DNA of 64,000 bases from Planctomycetota bacterium. GTDB lineage: Bacteria > Planctomycetota > B15-G4. Both the position numbers and the translations under genes were made by a program. The notes beneath the pieces were generated by a model that was given only the letters and a program-made list of their open reading frames with translations, made no database searches and was not told the origin of the DNA. Position 1 is the first letter of the stretch. Each line of letters starts with the position of its first letter. The stretch covers positions 6,910 through 70,909 of the forward strand of contig QNBX01000004.1 of the NCBI GenBank assembly GCA_003644265.1, read 5' to 3'. This document shows, in pieces, positions 49,457-57,168 of this stretch.

Positions 49457-49877
49457 GCCCCAGCCGCTGCTCGCTGGACGGCGTGGTGTCGGATGCTGCG
49501 GCCGGCCCCGCAGGCGGCGAGAGCGTCGACCCGAGCGGCCGCTCAGGGGCCTGCTCCGCGAGCAGGCCCAGGTCGCCGGCGCGCTCTCCCAGCTCGAGAC
49601 TCAGGCTGCGCTCGCGGCCGTCGCTGCCAAACAGCCGCACGCGGTAGGCGCCGGGCGGCAGCCAGAGCTCGCGGCCCGGCCGCAGCTCCCAGGAGCGGCG
49701 GCCGTCGTCCAGCGTGGCGCCGCTCCAGGCGCCGCCTGCCCGCAGCGTGACGCGCACGGGGGCAGGGCCGCCCCAGGGGCCCAGCCAGAGCGCCAGCGCC
49801 AGGGCCGCGGTGAGCCCCAGCGCCACCCAGGTGTAGGTCCCCATCGAGCCGCGGATGCTGCGAGCGCCGGGCTTCAT
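49428..49877 (-). CDS. Small membrane-anchored protein, PEGA-like
   Basis: 149 residues from ATG 49877 overlapping the upstream stop. One hydrophobic anchor (WVALGLTAALALALWLGPWG), then a short beta domain (APVRVTLRAGGAWSGATLDD, LWLPPGAYRVRLFGSDGRER) that has the PEGA-like pattern PPGxYxV, and a Pro/Ser-rich tail. Last gene of the glyS-ptsI operon. Its 3' end overlaps that of the convergent gene by 29 bases. No known family was certain. Confidence 0.7.
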   Translation of the reverse strand: MKPGARSIRGSMGTYTWVALGLTAALALALWLGPWGGPAPVRVTLRAGGAWSGATLDDGRRSWELRPGRELWLPPGAYRVRLFGSDGRERSLSLELGERAGDLGLLAEQAPERPLGSTLSPPAGPAAASDTTPSSEQRLGLSGSSGGGR

Positions 49878-50320
49878 CGAGGCGGCGCCGTCTCGGGCTC
49901 GGACGCAGGCTCCGGCTCGGGTTCGGGTGGCGGCGCCGCGGCCAGCCGCACGCGCACGTGCACGCGGCCGTCGCAGAGCACCTGATCCACCAGCTCCAGC
50001 CCATCCAACTCGTGGTGGATTCCGTCGGCGCCGACCGCCTCCACGTACAGCGTGCCGTCCAGCAGCAGCACGGAGAGGCGCCGCTCCACGTCCAGGCCCA
50101 GGTGATCGGCCAAGCGCCGGGCGGCACGGGTCAGCGCCAGACGCGTGCCATCGGCCTCCACAAACACGGGCCCGGCGGAGGACGCCGCCCAGGTGAAGTC
50201 CCGCTCGACCTGCAGCGCGTCGGCCCAGGCCGGTGGGCAGCCAGCGCAAGCGCCCGACAGCGCCAGACCACAGACCAACATGAGCGCCCGGGCGGCGCGG
50301 ACCCCGCGCACCCGTCTCAC
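49874..50320 (-). CDS. Small exported protein of unknown function
   Basis: 148 residues from GTG 50320, overlapping the ptsI stop (GTGA). The basic start VRRVRGVRAARA and hydrophobic LMLVCGLALSGACAGC make a signal peptide, possibly with lipobox SGAC. The mature part (about 90 residues) is a mixed alpha/beta domain (LALTRAARRLADHLGLDVE, VLLLDGTLYVEAVGADGIHH, RVHVRVRL) and ends in a Pro-Glu repeat tail (PPPEPEPEPASEPE). Starting at ATG 50281 instead would remove the basic region. Family not recognised. Confidence 0.72.
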   Translation of the reverse strand: MRRVRGVRAARALMLVCGLALSGACAGCPPAWADALQVERDFTWAASSAGPVFVEADGTRLALTRAARRLADHLGLDVERRLSVLLLDGTLYVEAVGADGIHHELDGLELVDQVLCDGRVHVRVRLAAAPPPEPEPEPASEPETAPPR

Positions 50321-52113
50321 GAGGGGCTGGCCGGCAACAGCGTGGCCAGCTCGGGCGCCACCTCCACCACCAGGCGGTGCAACAGCTGCCGGATCTCCGC
50401 GACGGTGGAGAGCTCGAGCGCCTGGGCGGCCACGGCCTCGGCCTGCGCCAGGGTCACGTTGGCGAACAGACGCCGGACCACGGGCAGCAGGTACGGCGAC
50501 ATGGAGAAGGACCGCAGGCCGCAGCCCAGCAGCAGCAGGGCCGAGTCGGGCTCGCCCGCCATCTCGCCGCACACGCTCACGGGCGTGCCGGCCTCGGCGG
50601 CGCCACGGATGACGTGCCGTACCAGCGAGATCACGCCGGGGTGCAAGGGTTGGTAGAGCTCCGCCACGCGGGCGTTGTTGCGGTCGGTGGCCAGGGCGTA
50701 TTGCGACAGGTCGTTGGTGCCCACCGAGAGGAAGTCCGCCTCGCTGGCCAGGGAGCGCGCCGCCAGCGCGATGGCCGGCACCTCCACCATGGCGCCCAGC
50801 GGGACGGCCTCGTCGAAGGGCAGCCCCTCGCGCCGCAGGTCGCCCTGCACCTCGGTCAGGATGGCGCGCACGCGGCGGAACTCCTCCACCATGGTGACCA
50901 TGGGGACCAGGATGCGCACGCGCCCGTGGGCCGAGGCCCGCAGCAGCGCGCGCAGCTGGGTATAGAACATGTCCGGCCACTGCAGCGACAGACGCAGGCC
51001 GCGCCAGCCCAGCACCGGGTTGGGCTTTGAGGGCAGCCTGAAGTAGGGCAGCGGTTTGTCGCCGCCCACGTCGATGGTGCGGAAGGTGATCTCGCGCTGC
51101 CCCAGGCGCTCGGCCGCGTGGCGGTAGTGCTCGTACTGCTGCTGCTCCGTGGGGAAGGAGGAGCTGGCCATGAACAGGAACTCGGTGCGGTAGAGCCCCA
51201 CGCCGCTCAGGTCGTCGATCAGCTCCTCGGGCAGGCCGGTGAAGTTCTCGACGTTGACCAGCAGCTCGATGGCCACGTCGTCAGCGGTGCGCGCGAAGCC
51301 GCGGGTGTGCACCGCAAGCTCGTCGCGCAGGCGCTCGAACTCGGCCGCCGCCTCGCGCGCGCGCTCCAGGTCGGCGGGCGAGGGGTTGAGCAGCACCTCG
51401 CCGCGCGTGCCGTCCACGATCCACGCGCCGCCGCGGGCGGGCAGGTTGGCCACGTCCACGTCGGTCACGGCCGGGATGCCCAGGGCCCGGGCCAGGATGG
51501 CCGCGTGGCTGGCGCCGCCGCCCGAGGCCGTGACGATGGCGGCCAGCTGGCTGCGGTCGAGCGCGGCCGTGTCGGAGGGCAGCAGCTCGCGCGTCACCAG
51601 CACCTGCTTCTCGCCCGACTTGGAGGCCGGCGGCGGGCGGCGCTTGGCCTGGCCCGCGAGCTGCCGCAGCAGGCGCCGACCCACGTCGCGCAGGTCGGCC
51701 ACCGGGTCGCCCGCCGGCACGTTGGCCAGGCGCTCGCTCCATGCGGCCACGGCGTCGTGCACGGCCACCTCGGCGTTGAGCAGGCGCTCCTCGATGGTCT
51801 TGCGCAGATCCCTGCGCAAGGCCGGGTCGTCCAACAGCAGCTGCTGCACGGAGAAGATGCGCGCGTCCCGGCGGCCGACCTCCTTGCCGATGGACTGCTC
51901 GACCTCCTGGAGCTGGCGCTTGGCCACGCGCAGGGCGTTCGACAGGCGCCGCAGCTCGCCGGGCACGTCCTCCGGGGTGAGCGCGCGCACGGGCACGTCG
52001 ATGTCCACCTCATCGTGGAACAGCGCCGCGCCCACGGCCAGGCCGGGGGCCACGGGCACACCCCGCACCACGATGCGGCCGGCCGAGGAGCCGTCGTCGG
52101 AGCCGCCGCTCAC
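50317..52113 (-). CDS. ptsI: Phosphoenolpyruvate-protein phosphotransferase (PTS enzyme I)
   Basis: 598 residues from GTG 52113 overlapping the glyS stop. Enzyme I takes phosphate from PEP and passes it to HPr. Visible: N-terminal helical HPr-binding region (about 50-145), phospho-His loop SGGGASHAAILARALGIPA (His about 192), and the PEP-binding barrel with YRTEFLFM, TIDVGGDKPLPYF, VPMVTMVEEFRR, SVGTNDLSQY and the catalytic Cys in SVCGEMAG. All key residues are kept, so it should be active. No HPr, EIIA or HPr kinase gene is in the window. A regulatory role is possible. Confidence 0.93.
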   Translation of the reverse strand: MSGGSDDGSSAGRIVVRGVPVAPGLAVGAALFHDEVDIDVPVRALTPEDVPGELRRLSNALRVAKRQLQEVEQSIGKEVGRRDARIFSVQQLLLDDPALRRDLRKTIEERLLNAEVAVHDAVAAWSERLANVPAGDPVADLRDVGRRLLRQLAGQAKRRPPPASKSGEKQVLVTRELLPSDTAALDRSQLAAIVTASGGGASHAAILARALGIPAVTDVDVANLPARGGAWIVDGTRGEVLLNPSPADLERAREAAAEFERLRDELAVHTRGFARTADDVAIELLVNVENFTGLPEELIDDLSGVGLYRTEFLFMASSSFPTEQQQYEHYRHAAERLGQREITFRTIDVGGDKPLPYFRLPSKPNPVLGWRGLRLSLQWPDMFYTQLRALLRASAHGRVRILVPMVTMVEEFRRVRAILTEVQGDLRREGLPFDEAVPLGAMVEVPAIALAARSLASEADFLSVGTNDLSQYALATDRNNARVAELYQPLHPGVISLVRHVIRGAAEAGTPVSVCGEMAGEPDSALLLLGCGLRSFSMSPYLLPVVRRLFANVTLAQAEAVAAQALELSTVAEIRQLLHRLVVEVAPELATLLPASPS

Positions 52114-53441
52114 TCGGCGAGCCTCGCGGAGATCGACGCCGGCAGCGTCTCGAGCGGCACGCGCTCCTGGGTCATGGCGTCGCGCTCACGCAGGGTGACC
52201 GTGCCGTCCTCGCGCGTCTGGCCGTCGATGGTGACGCACCAGGGCGTGCCGATCTCGTCGTGCCGCCGGTAGCGCTTGCCGATGGAGCCGGCCTGGTCGT
52301 ACTCGGTGGCGATGCCGCGACCCAGGAACTGCTGCTCGAGCTGCTTGGCCAGCTCGGGCATGCCGTCCTTCTTGACCAGCGGCAGCACGGCCACCTTGAT
52401 CGGCGCCAGGCGCGGGTGCAGGTGCAGCACCTTGCGCAGCTCACCGTCGACCTCCTCTTCGTCGTATGCGTCGGCCAGGAACACCAGCATGGCGCGGTCG
52501 ACGCCGGCGGCGGGCTCGATCACCCAGGGCACGTAGCGCTCGCGGGTCTGGCCGTCGAAGTACTCGAGCGTGCGACCGGACTTCTCGGAGTGTCGCTTGA
52601 GGTCGAAGTCGGAGCGACAGGCCACGCCCTCCAGCTCCTTCCAGCCGATGGGCAGCTTGTATTCGATGTCGGCGGTGGCCTTGGCGTAGTGCGCCAGCTC
52701 GTCGCCCTCGTGATCGCGGTAGCGCAGGTTCTCGGCGCTCACACCCAGGTCGAGGTACCACTGCATGCGCGCCTCGCGCCAGTAGGCGTACCACTGCTCC
52801 CAGTCGTCGGGCGGCACGAAGTACTCCATCTCCATCTGCTCGAACTCGCGCGTGCGGAAGATGAAGTTGCCGGGCGTGATCTCGTTGCGGAACGACTTGC
52901 CCACCTGGGCGATGCCGAAGGGCGGCTTCTGCCGCGCGGTGGTCATGACGTTCAGGAAGTTGGTGAAGATGCCCTGGGCCGTCTCGGGCCGCAGCCAGGC
53001 CACGCTGGCGTCGCCCTCCACCGGACCCACGTGGGTCTCGAACATGAGGTTGAACGAGCGCGGCTCGGTGAACTGCGCCCGGCAGTCGTCGTTGATGGGC
53101 GCGTCGTGGCGCATGGAGCAGGTGGCGCCATCGAGGTCGTCCGCGCGGAAGCGGGCCTTGCACTTGCGGCAGTCGATCATGGGGTCGGAGAAACCGTCCA
53201 CGTGACCGGAGGCGCGCCAGACATCGGGGTGCTGCAAGATGGCCGAATCGAGACCCACCACGTCACGGCGCGTGCTCACCATGGAGCGCCACCAGGCGTC
53301 CTTGACGTTGCGCTTCAGCTCCACGCCCAGCGGGCCGTAGTCCCAACAGGAGCCCAGCCCTCCGTAGATCTCGCTGGCCGGGAACACGAAACCCCGCCGC
53401 TTGGCGAGATTGACGATCTGGTCGAGGCTGGTGGCGGGCAA
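52110..53441 (-). CDS. glyS: Glycyl-tRNA synthetase, single-chain alpha2 type
   Basis: 443 residues from TTG 53441, with AGG 6 bases upstream of it. Class II aminoacyl-tRNA synthetase of the eukaryote/archaeal/Gram-positive alpha2 kind. It opens LAKRRGFVFPASEIYGGLGS (motif 1 region), has a zinc-type Cys pair in DCRKCKARF, motif 2 with FRNEITPGNFIFRTREFEQM, motif 3 in EPAAGVDRAMLVFLADAY, and a C-terminal anticodon-binding domain (IKVAVLPLVKKDGMPELAKQ). It lacks a beta-subunit. It heads the operon with ptsI and two small envelope genes. Confidence 0.94.
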   Translation of the reverse strand: MPATSLDQIVNLAKRRGFVFPASEIYGGLGSCWDYGPLGVELKRNVKDAWWRSMVSTRRDVVGLDSAILQHPDVWRASGHVDGFSDPMIDCRKCKARFRADDLDGATCSMRHDAPINDDCRAQFTEPRSFNLMFETHVGPVEGDASVAWLRPETAQGIFTNFLNVMTTARQKPPFGIAQVGKSFRNEITPGNFIFRTREFEQMEMEYFVPPDDWEQWYAYWREARMQWYLDLGVSAENLRYRDHEGDELAHYAKATADIEYKLPIGWKELEGVACRSDFDLKRHSEKSGRTLEYFDGQTRERYVPWVIEPAAGVDRAMLVFLADAYDEEEVDGELRKVLHLHPRLAPIKVAVLPLVKKDGMPELAKQLEQQFLGRGIATEYDQAGSIGKRYRRHDEIGTPWCVTIDGQTREDGTVTLRERDAMTQERVPLETLPASISARLAE

Positions 53442-53822
53442 GGGAGCCTGCTCCGGTCAGGGGCGAACGTCGCATTCTCGCGGGAGGGCGCCGGCCGATC
53501 AAGACGAGCACCGAGCGACCGCTAGTAGAGCTGGGACAGCGACACGCGCAGCTTGAACTCCCCTCATCGAGGGTCCAGAATCAGTGCATAGGAGGTGCAG
53601 GTGGCTCAAGAGGTGGACACGCGCAGGCCCACCGAACCGGCGCCGGGCCGAGCCGCGGCCTGCGCACCGAGCGCCGACTGCTCCCCTGGCTCCATCCAGA
53701 CCCCCGTCTGGTCTCAGTCTGAGCGCATCCTGAGCCGATGTCTGACCATCAGCCAGCCTCTGCCTGGCCCCCATCGATCGCCTGCCTGACCATTTCGAAG
53801 AAAACAAATGAGGAGTCGCGCC
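53442..53822. other. Divergent intergenic region, glyS and lipoprotein genes
   Basis: 381 bases. It holds the glyS promoter on the minus side, a hairpin CCAGAC-CCCC-GTCTGG (53696-53711), and AT-richer sequence just before the lipoprotein start. A 62-codon frame at 53601-53789 has a strong AGGAGG but coding bias too weak for me to accept. Confidence 0.5.
53474..53502 (-). promoter_or_regulatory. Promoter of the glyS-ptsI operon
   Basis: Minus-strand TTGATC (53502-53497), a 17-base spacer, and GAGAAT (53479-53474). Predicted start about 53467, giving a 26-base leader before the TTG at 53441. Confidence 0.45.
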
Positions 53823-54782
53823 ATGTCGTCGCCGACCCGCTGGACCCTGATCGCCCTGCTCGTCGTGAGCGCCGCCGCCTGCGGCACCACTCGCACCGGC
53901 GAGGCCGTGGACAACGAGCTCGACGCGGCCATGGCGTACTTCAAGACGCGCCTCAACCAGGACGACGCCATGGAGGCGTACTACATCTACGAGGCCATGA
54001 AGTCGGTCGACCCCGACTACCCCGGGCTCGAGGCCTCGGCCCAGGCCTTTCGCGACGACAACATCGACATCGTGGAGTACTTCGACCGCGGCTGGCTGGG
54101 CAGCAACTTCTCGCTGCGCATGCCCACGGACCGCGGCATCGGTCCGGAGAATGAGCAGACCGGACTGGGCAGCAAGTTGGGCTGGTACCTGCCCGATCGC
54201 CTGCTCGACATCTTGGATCTGGTCTCGTTTGACGTGCACTTCGGGCTGGGAGCCTACGTGGACGTCCACGCCACGCGCATCGTCAAGGCCGATTTGGGCG
54301 TGCGCAACGTGGCCGGCGTTGGCTGGCACAACCACCGCTCGCTCGGCATCCTGAACCAGGCCGACGCCACCGCCGGCTTCATGCCCTTCGGCACGCGGGC
54401 CTATACGGCCACCCAGGCCGGCACCTCCGGCGTGCAGACCGGCTCATGGAGCTTGGCCGGCATGCACGAGCCCACCGACGACCTGTACAAGGAGTTCGTC
54501 GATTACTGGGCCGCCGGCGCCAGCGCCACGGCGGGCATCGTCGGGGTCAGCGTGGACCTGCACCCCATCGAGGCCTTCGACATGCTGGCGGGCTGGGCCC
54601 TGTTCGACCCGGCCAACGATGACTTTGGCCGCACGCGAGGCAACCGCCTGACGGACTCCGAGCGCGGCATCATCAAGACCCTGGGCCAGATCCGCCGCAG
54701 CGCGGACGAGATGATCGCCTACGACAACTTCAAGGCGGCCCAGGAGGAGATCGCCGTGGAGAACGTCGAGATCGAGGACTGA
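53823..54782 (+). CDS. Lipoprotein of unknown function
   Basis: 319 residues from ATG 53823, fixed by GAGGAG (53810-53815) 7 bases upstream; an in-frame ATG at 53808 precedes that site. Leader TLIALLVVSAAAC ends in a lipobox. Residues about 25-80 are helical (ELDAAMAYFKTRLNQDDAME). Residues about 95-260 are Gly/aromatic-rich with regular alternating pattern (FDVHFGLGAYVDVHATRIVK, LGVRNVAGVGWHNHRSLGIL, SATAGIVGVSVDLHPIEAFD), suggesting membrane-associated beta strands. The C-terminus is helical and acidic. Family not recognised. It is monocistronic; the next gene has its own promoter-like box. Confidence 0.82.
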   Translation: MSSPTRWTLIALLVVSAAACGTTRTGEAVDNELDAAMAYFKTRLNQDDAMEAYYIYEAMKSVDPDYPGLEASAQAFRDDNIDIVEYFDRGWLGSNFSLRMPTDRGIGPENEQTGLGSKLGWYLPDRLLDILDLVSFDVHFGLGAYVDVHATRIVKADLGVRNVAGVGWHNHRSLGILNQADATAGFMPFGTRAYTATQAGTSGVQTGSWSLAGMHEPTDDLYKEFVDYWAAGASATAGIVGVSVDLHPIEAFDMLAGWALFDPANDDFGRTRGNRLTDSERGIIKTLGQIRRSADEMIAYDNFKAAQEEIAVENVEIED

Positions 54783-54825
54783 AGCCAGCCGGGCACACCC
54801 ACGGGACCGCGGGCGGCGCGGTCGT

Positions 54826-54831
54826 TATCAT
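54826..54831 (+). promoter_or_regulatory. -10-like box TATCAT, predicted leaderless mqnC
   Basis: TATCAT occupies exactly -12 to -7 relative to the A of the mqnC ATG at 54838. Confidence 0.45.
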
Positions 54832-54837
54832 CCGGGC

Positions 54838-56031
54838 ATGCCCAGCTTCTGCGACGTCTCCCAAAAAGTGCAGGCCGGGGAGCGCCTCGACCCCGAGGAC
54901 GCCCTGCTGCTCCTGGCCCACCCTGACCTGCCGGCCCTCGGCCGCCTGGCCGATCTTGTGCGCCGCCGTCTGCACCCCGACGGCGAGGTCACGTACATCG
55001 TCGACCGCAACGTCAACTACACCAACGTCTGCGTCACGCTGTGCAAGTTCTGCGCCTTCTACCGGCGCCCGGGTGACCCCGAGGGCTACGACCACCCGGC
55101 CGAGGTGATCTACGACAAGATCCGCGAGACGCGCGAGCTGGGTGGCACGCAGATCCTGCTGCAGGGCGGGCACAACCCCGACTACGACATCGAGCGCTAC
55201 GAGGCGCTCTTCACGGGCATCAAGGAGCACGCGCCGATCCACATCCACGGGCTCTCGCCCTCCGAGATCCTGCACTGCTGCAAGGTCAGCAAACTGCCGC
55301 TCGAGACGGTGCTGGCGCGCATGCGCGCGGCGGGGCTCGACTCGGTGCCCGGCGGTGGCGGCGAGATCCTGGTGGACCGCGTGCGCAAGCTCATCTCGCC
55401 GCTCAAGACCATGAGCGACGAGTGGCTCGACGTGATGGAGGCCTGCCACGGCCAGGGCCTGCGCACCACCGCCACCATGATGTTCGGCCACGTCGAGACC
55501 CACGCGGAGCGCATCGAGCACATGCGCCGGGTGCGCGAGCTGCAGGACCGCAGCGCCGGCTTCACGGCCTTCATCTCCTGGACCTTCCAGGCGCCCCACA
55601 CGCAGATGCAGGACACGCCCATGTCCGGCGGCGCCGACTACCTGCGCACGGCCGCCGTGTCGCGCCTGTTCATCGACAACATCGAGAACTTCCAGGCCTC
55701 GTTCGTGACCCAGGGCATCGACATGGCCGGCGTCTCGCTGCACTACGGCATGAACGACCTCGGCTCGGTCATGATCGAAGAGAACGTGGTGTCGTCCGCC
55801 GGCTGCGAGTGCCTGGCCAACATCGACGAGATGGAGAAGCAGATCCGCGCGGCGGGCTTCACCCCGCGCAGGCGCAACATGTTCTACGACCGCGTGGACG
55901 AGCAGGGCGAGCTGCAGACCCGGCACCCCCACCCGGCCTGGGCCCAGCGCTCGCCCCATGGCGACCGCCGCCCGTGGGACAGCGCCGAGGACAGCGCGCC
56001 CGCGCAGGCCAGCAGCGGAGCCCGGTCGTGA
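54838..56031 (+). CDS. mqnC: Cyclic dehypoxanthinyl futalosine synthase
   Basis: 397 residues. Radical SAM enzyme that closes the ring of dehypoxanthine futalosine in the futalosine route to menaquinone. Visible: IVDRNVNYTNVCVTLCKFCA with Cys-x3-Cys-x2-Cys, FYRRPGDPEG, the MqnC-type QILLQGGHNPDY, IHIHGLSPSEI, PGGGGEILVD and SLHYGMNDLGS. The C-terminal about 40 residues after TPRRRNMFYD are extra and low in complexity. Its TGA overlaps the GTG of mqnE, so the two are coupled. mqnA, mqnB and mqnD are not in this window. Confidence 0.95.
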   Translation: MPSFCDVSQKVQAGERLDPEDALLLLAHPDLPALGRLADLVRRRLHPDGEVTYIVDRNVNYTNVCVTLCKFCAFYRRPGDPEGYDHPAEVIYDKIRETRELGGTQILLQGGHNPDYDIERYEALFTGIKEHAPIHIHGLSPSEILHCCKVSKLPLETVLARMRAAGLDSVPGGGGEILVDRVRKLISPLKTMSDEWLDVMEACHGQGLRTTATMMFGHVETHAERIEHMRRVRELQDRSAGFTAFISWTFQAPHTQMQDTPMSGGADYLRTAAVSRLFIDNIENFQASFVTQGIDMAGVSLHYGMNDLGSVMIEENVVSSAGCECLANIDEMEKQIRAAGFTPRRRNMFYDRVDEQGELQTRHPHPAWAQRSPHGDRRPWDSAEDSAPAQASSGARS

Positions 56032-57158
56032 ACAGCCCCGCTGCAGTGGCCGCGCCGGTGATCCCCTCGGATCTGCCCGCTGAGCTGTCGCCCATCGCCG
56101 ACAAGCTCGCCGCCGGCCAACGCCTCTGCATGGACGACGGGCGGATCCTGTTTGCCCACCCCGACCTGAACGCCGTGGGCGCGCTGGCCAACGCCGCGCG
56201 CGAGGCCCGCCACGGCGGTCGCACCACGTTCATCGCCAACCGGCACCTGAACTACACCAACAAGTGCGCGTACCGCTGCATGTTCTGCGCCTTCCGGCGC
56301 GACGGCGACGAACCCGACACGGTGGTCATGCAGCCCGACTTCGTGCGCGCCAAGCTGCGCGCCGACTTCCCCGCCCACGTGCGCGAGGTGCACGTGGTGG
56401 GCGGCATCAACCCCGACCTGCCCTTCGAGTACTACCCGCGCCTGCTGGCCACCATCCAGGACGAGCGCCCGGACCTGCACATCAAGGGCTTCACCATGAT
56501 CGAGCTGGACCACATGGCCCAGATCGCCGAGCAGCCCGTGGAGTGGGTCATCGAGCAGCTGCGCGAGGCGGGACTGGCGAGCTGCCCCGGTGGCGGTGCC
56601 GAGGTCCTGAGCCCGCGTGTTCACAAGAAGCTCTACAACGGTAAGCTGCCCCCCGAGCGCTGGCTGGCCACCACCCGCAAGGTGCACGCCGCCGGCCTGC
56701 ACACCAACGCCACCATGCTCTTCGGGCACATCGAGACCACCGACGAGCGCCTCGATCACATGCAGGCCATCCGGCAGCTGCAGGATGACACCGGCGGCTT
56801 CCTGCAGTTCATCCCGCTGGTGTTCCACCCCGAGAACACGCCGCTGGAGCGCCTGGGCAAGACCACCGGTCTCGACGCCCTGCGCACCATCGCCGTGTCG
56901 CGCCTGATGCTCGACAACGTGCCCTACATCAAGTCGTACTGGGTCATGCTCGGCATCAAGATCGCGCAGCTGGCCCAGTGGTACGGCGCCGACGACATCG
57001 ACGGCACCGTGCTGGAGGAGCACATCACCCACGACGCCGGCGGCACCACGCCCCAGGGGCTGACCACCTCCGCCCTGGCCGACCTGATCCGCGAGGCCGG
57101 CCGCGAGCCCGTGGAGCGCGACACGCTCTACACCCAGCTGACGCCCTGTGAGGCGTAG
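56028..57158 (+). CDS. mqnE: Aminofutalosine synthase
   Basis: 376 residues from GTG 56028. Radical SAM enzyme joining 3-(1-carboxyvinyloxy)benzoate to the adenosyl group of SAM, the step that commits chorismate-derived material to menaquinone. Visible: NRHLNYTNKCAYRCMFCAFR with the Cys-x3-Cys-x2-Cys motif, HVVGGINPDLPFEYYP (the MqnE-type counterpart of the MqnC GGHNPDY), HIKGFTMIELDH, PGGGAEVLSPRVHKK and FIPLVFHPENTP. The two similar enzymes are next to each other and probably arose by duplication. Confidence 0.95.
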   Translation: MNSPAAVAAPVIPSDLPAELSPIADKLAAGQRLCMDDGRILFAHPDLNAVGALANAAREARHGGRTTFIANRHLNYTNKCAYRCMFCAFRRDGDEPDTVVMQPDFVRAKLRADFPAHVREVHVVGGINPDLPFEYYPRLLATIQDERPDLHIKGFTMIELDHMAQIAEQPVEWVIEQLREAGLASCPGGGAEVLSPRVHKKLYNGKLPPERWLATTRKVHAAGLHTNATMLFGHIETTDERLDHMQAIRQLQDDTGGFLQFIPLVFHPENTPLERLGKTTGLDALRTIAVSRLMLDNVPYIKSYWVMLGIKIAQLAQWYGADDIDGTVLEEHITHDAGGTTPQGLTTSALADLIREAGREPVERDTLYTQLTPCEA

Positions 57159-57168
57159 AGCGGCCGCC

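Noticed and set aside
53601..53789. A 62-codon frame with AGGAGG 5 bases before a GTG
   Set aside because: The ribosome site is good, but third-position GC is clearly lower than in neighbouring genes and the protein is Pro/Ser/Arg-rich without pattern. A conserved homologue would change this view.
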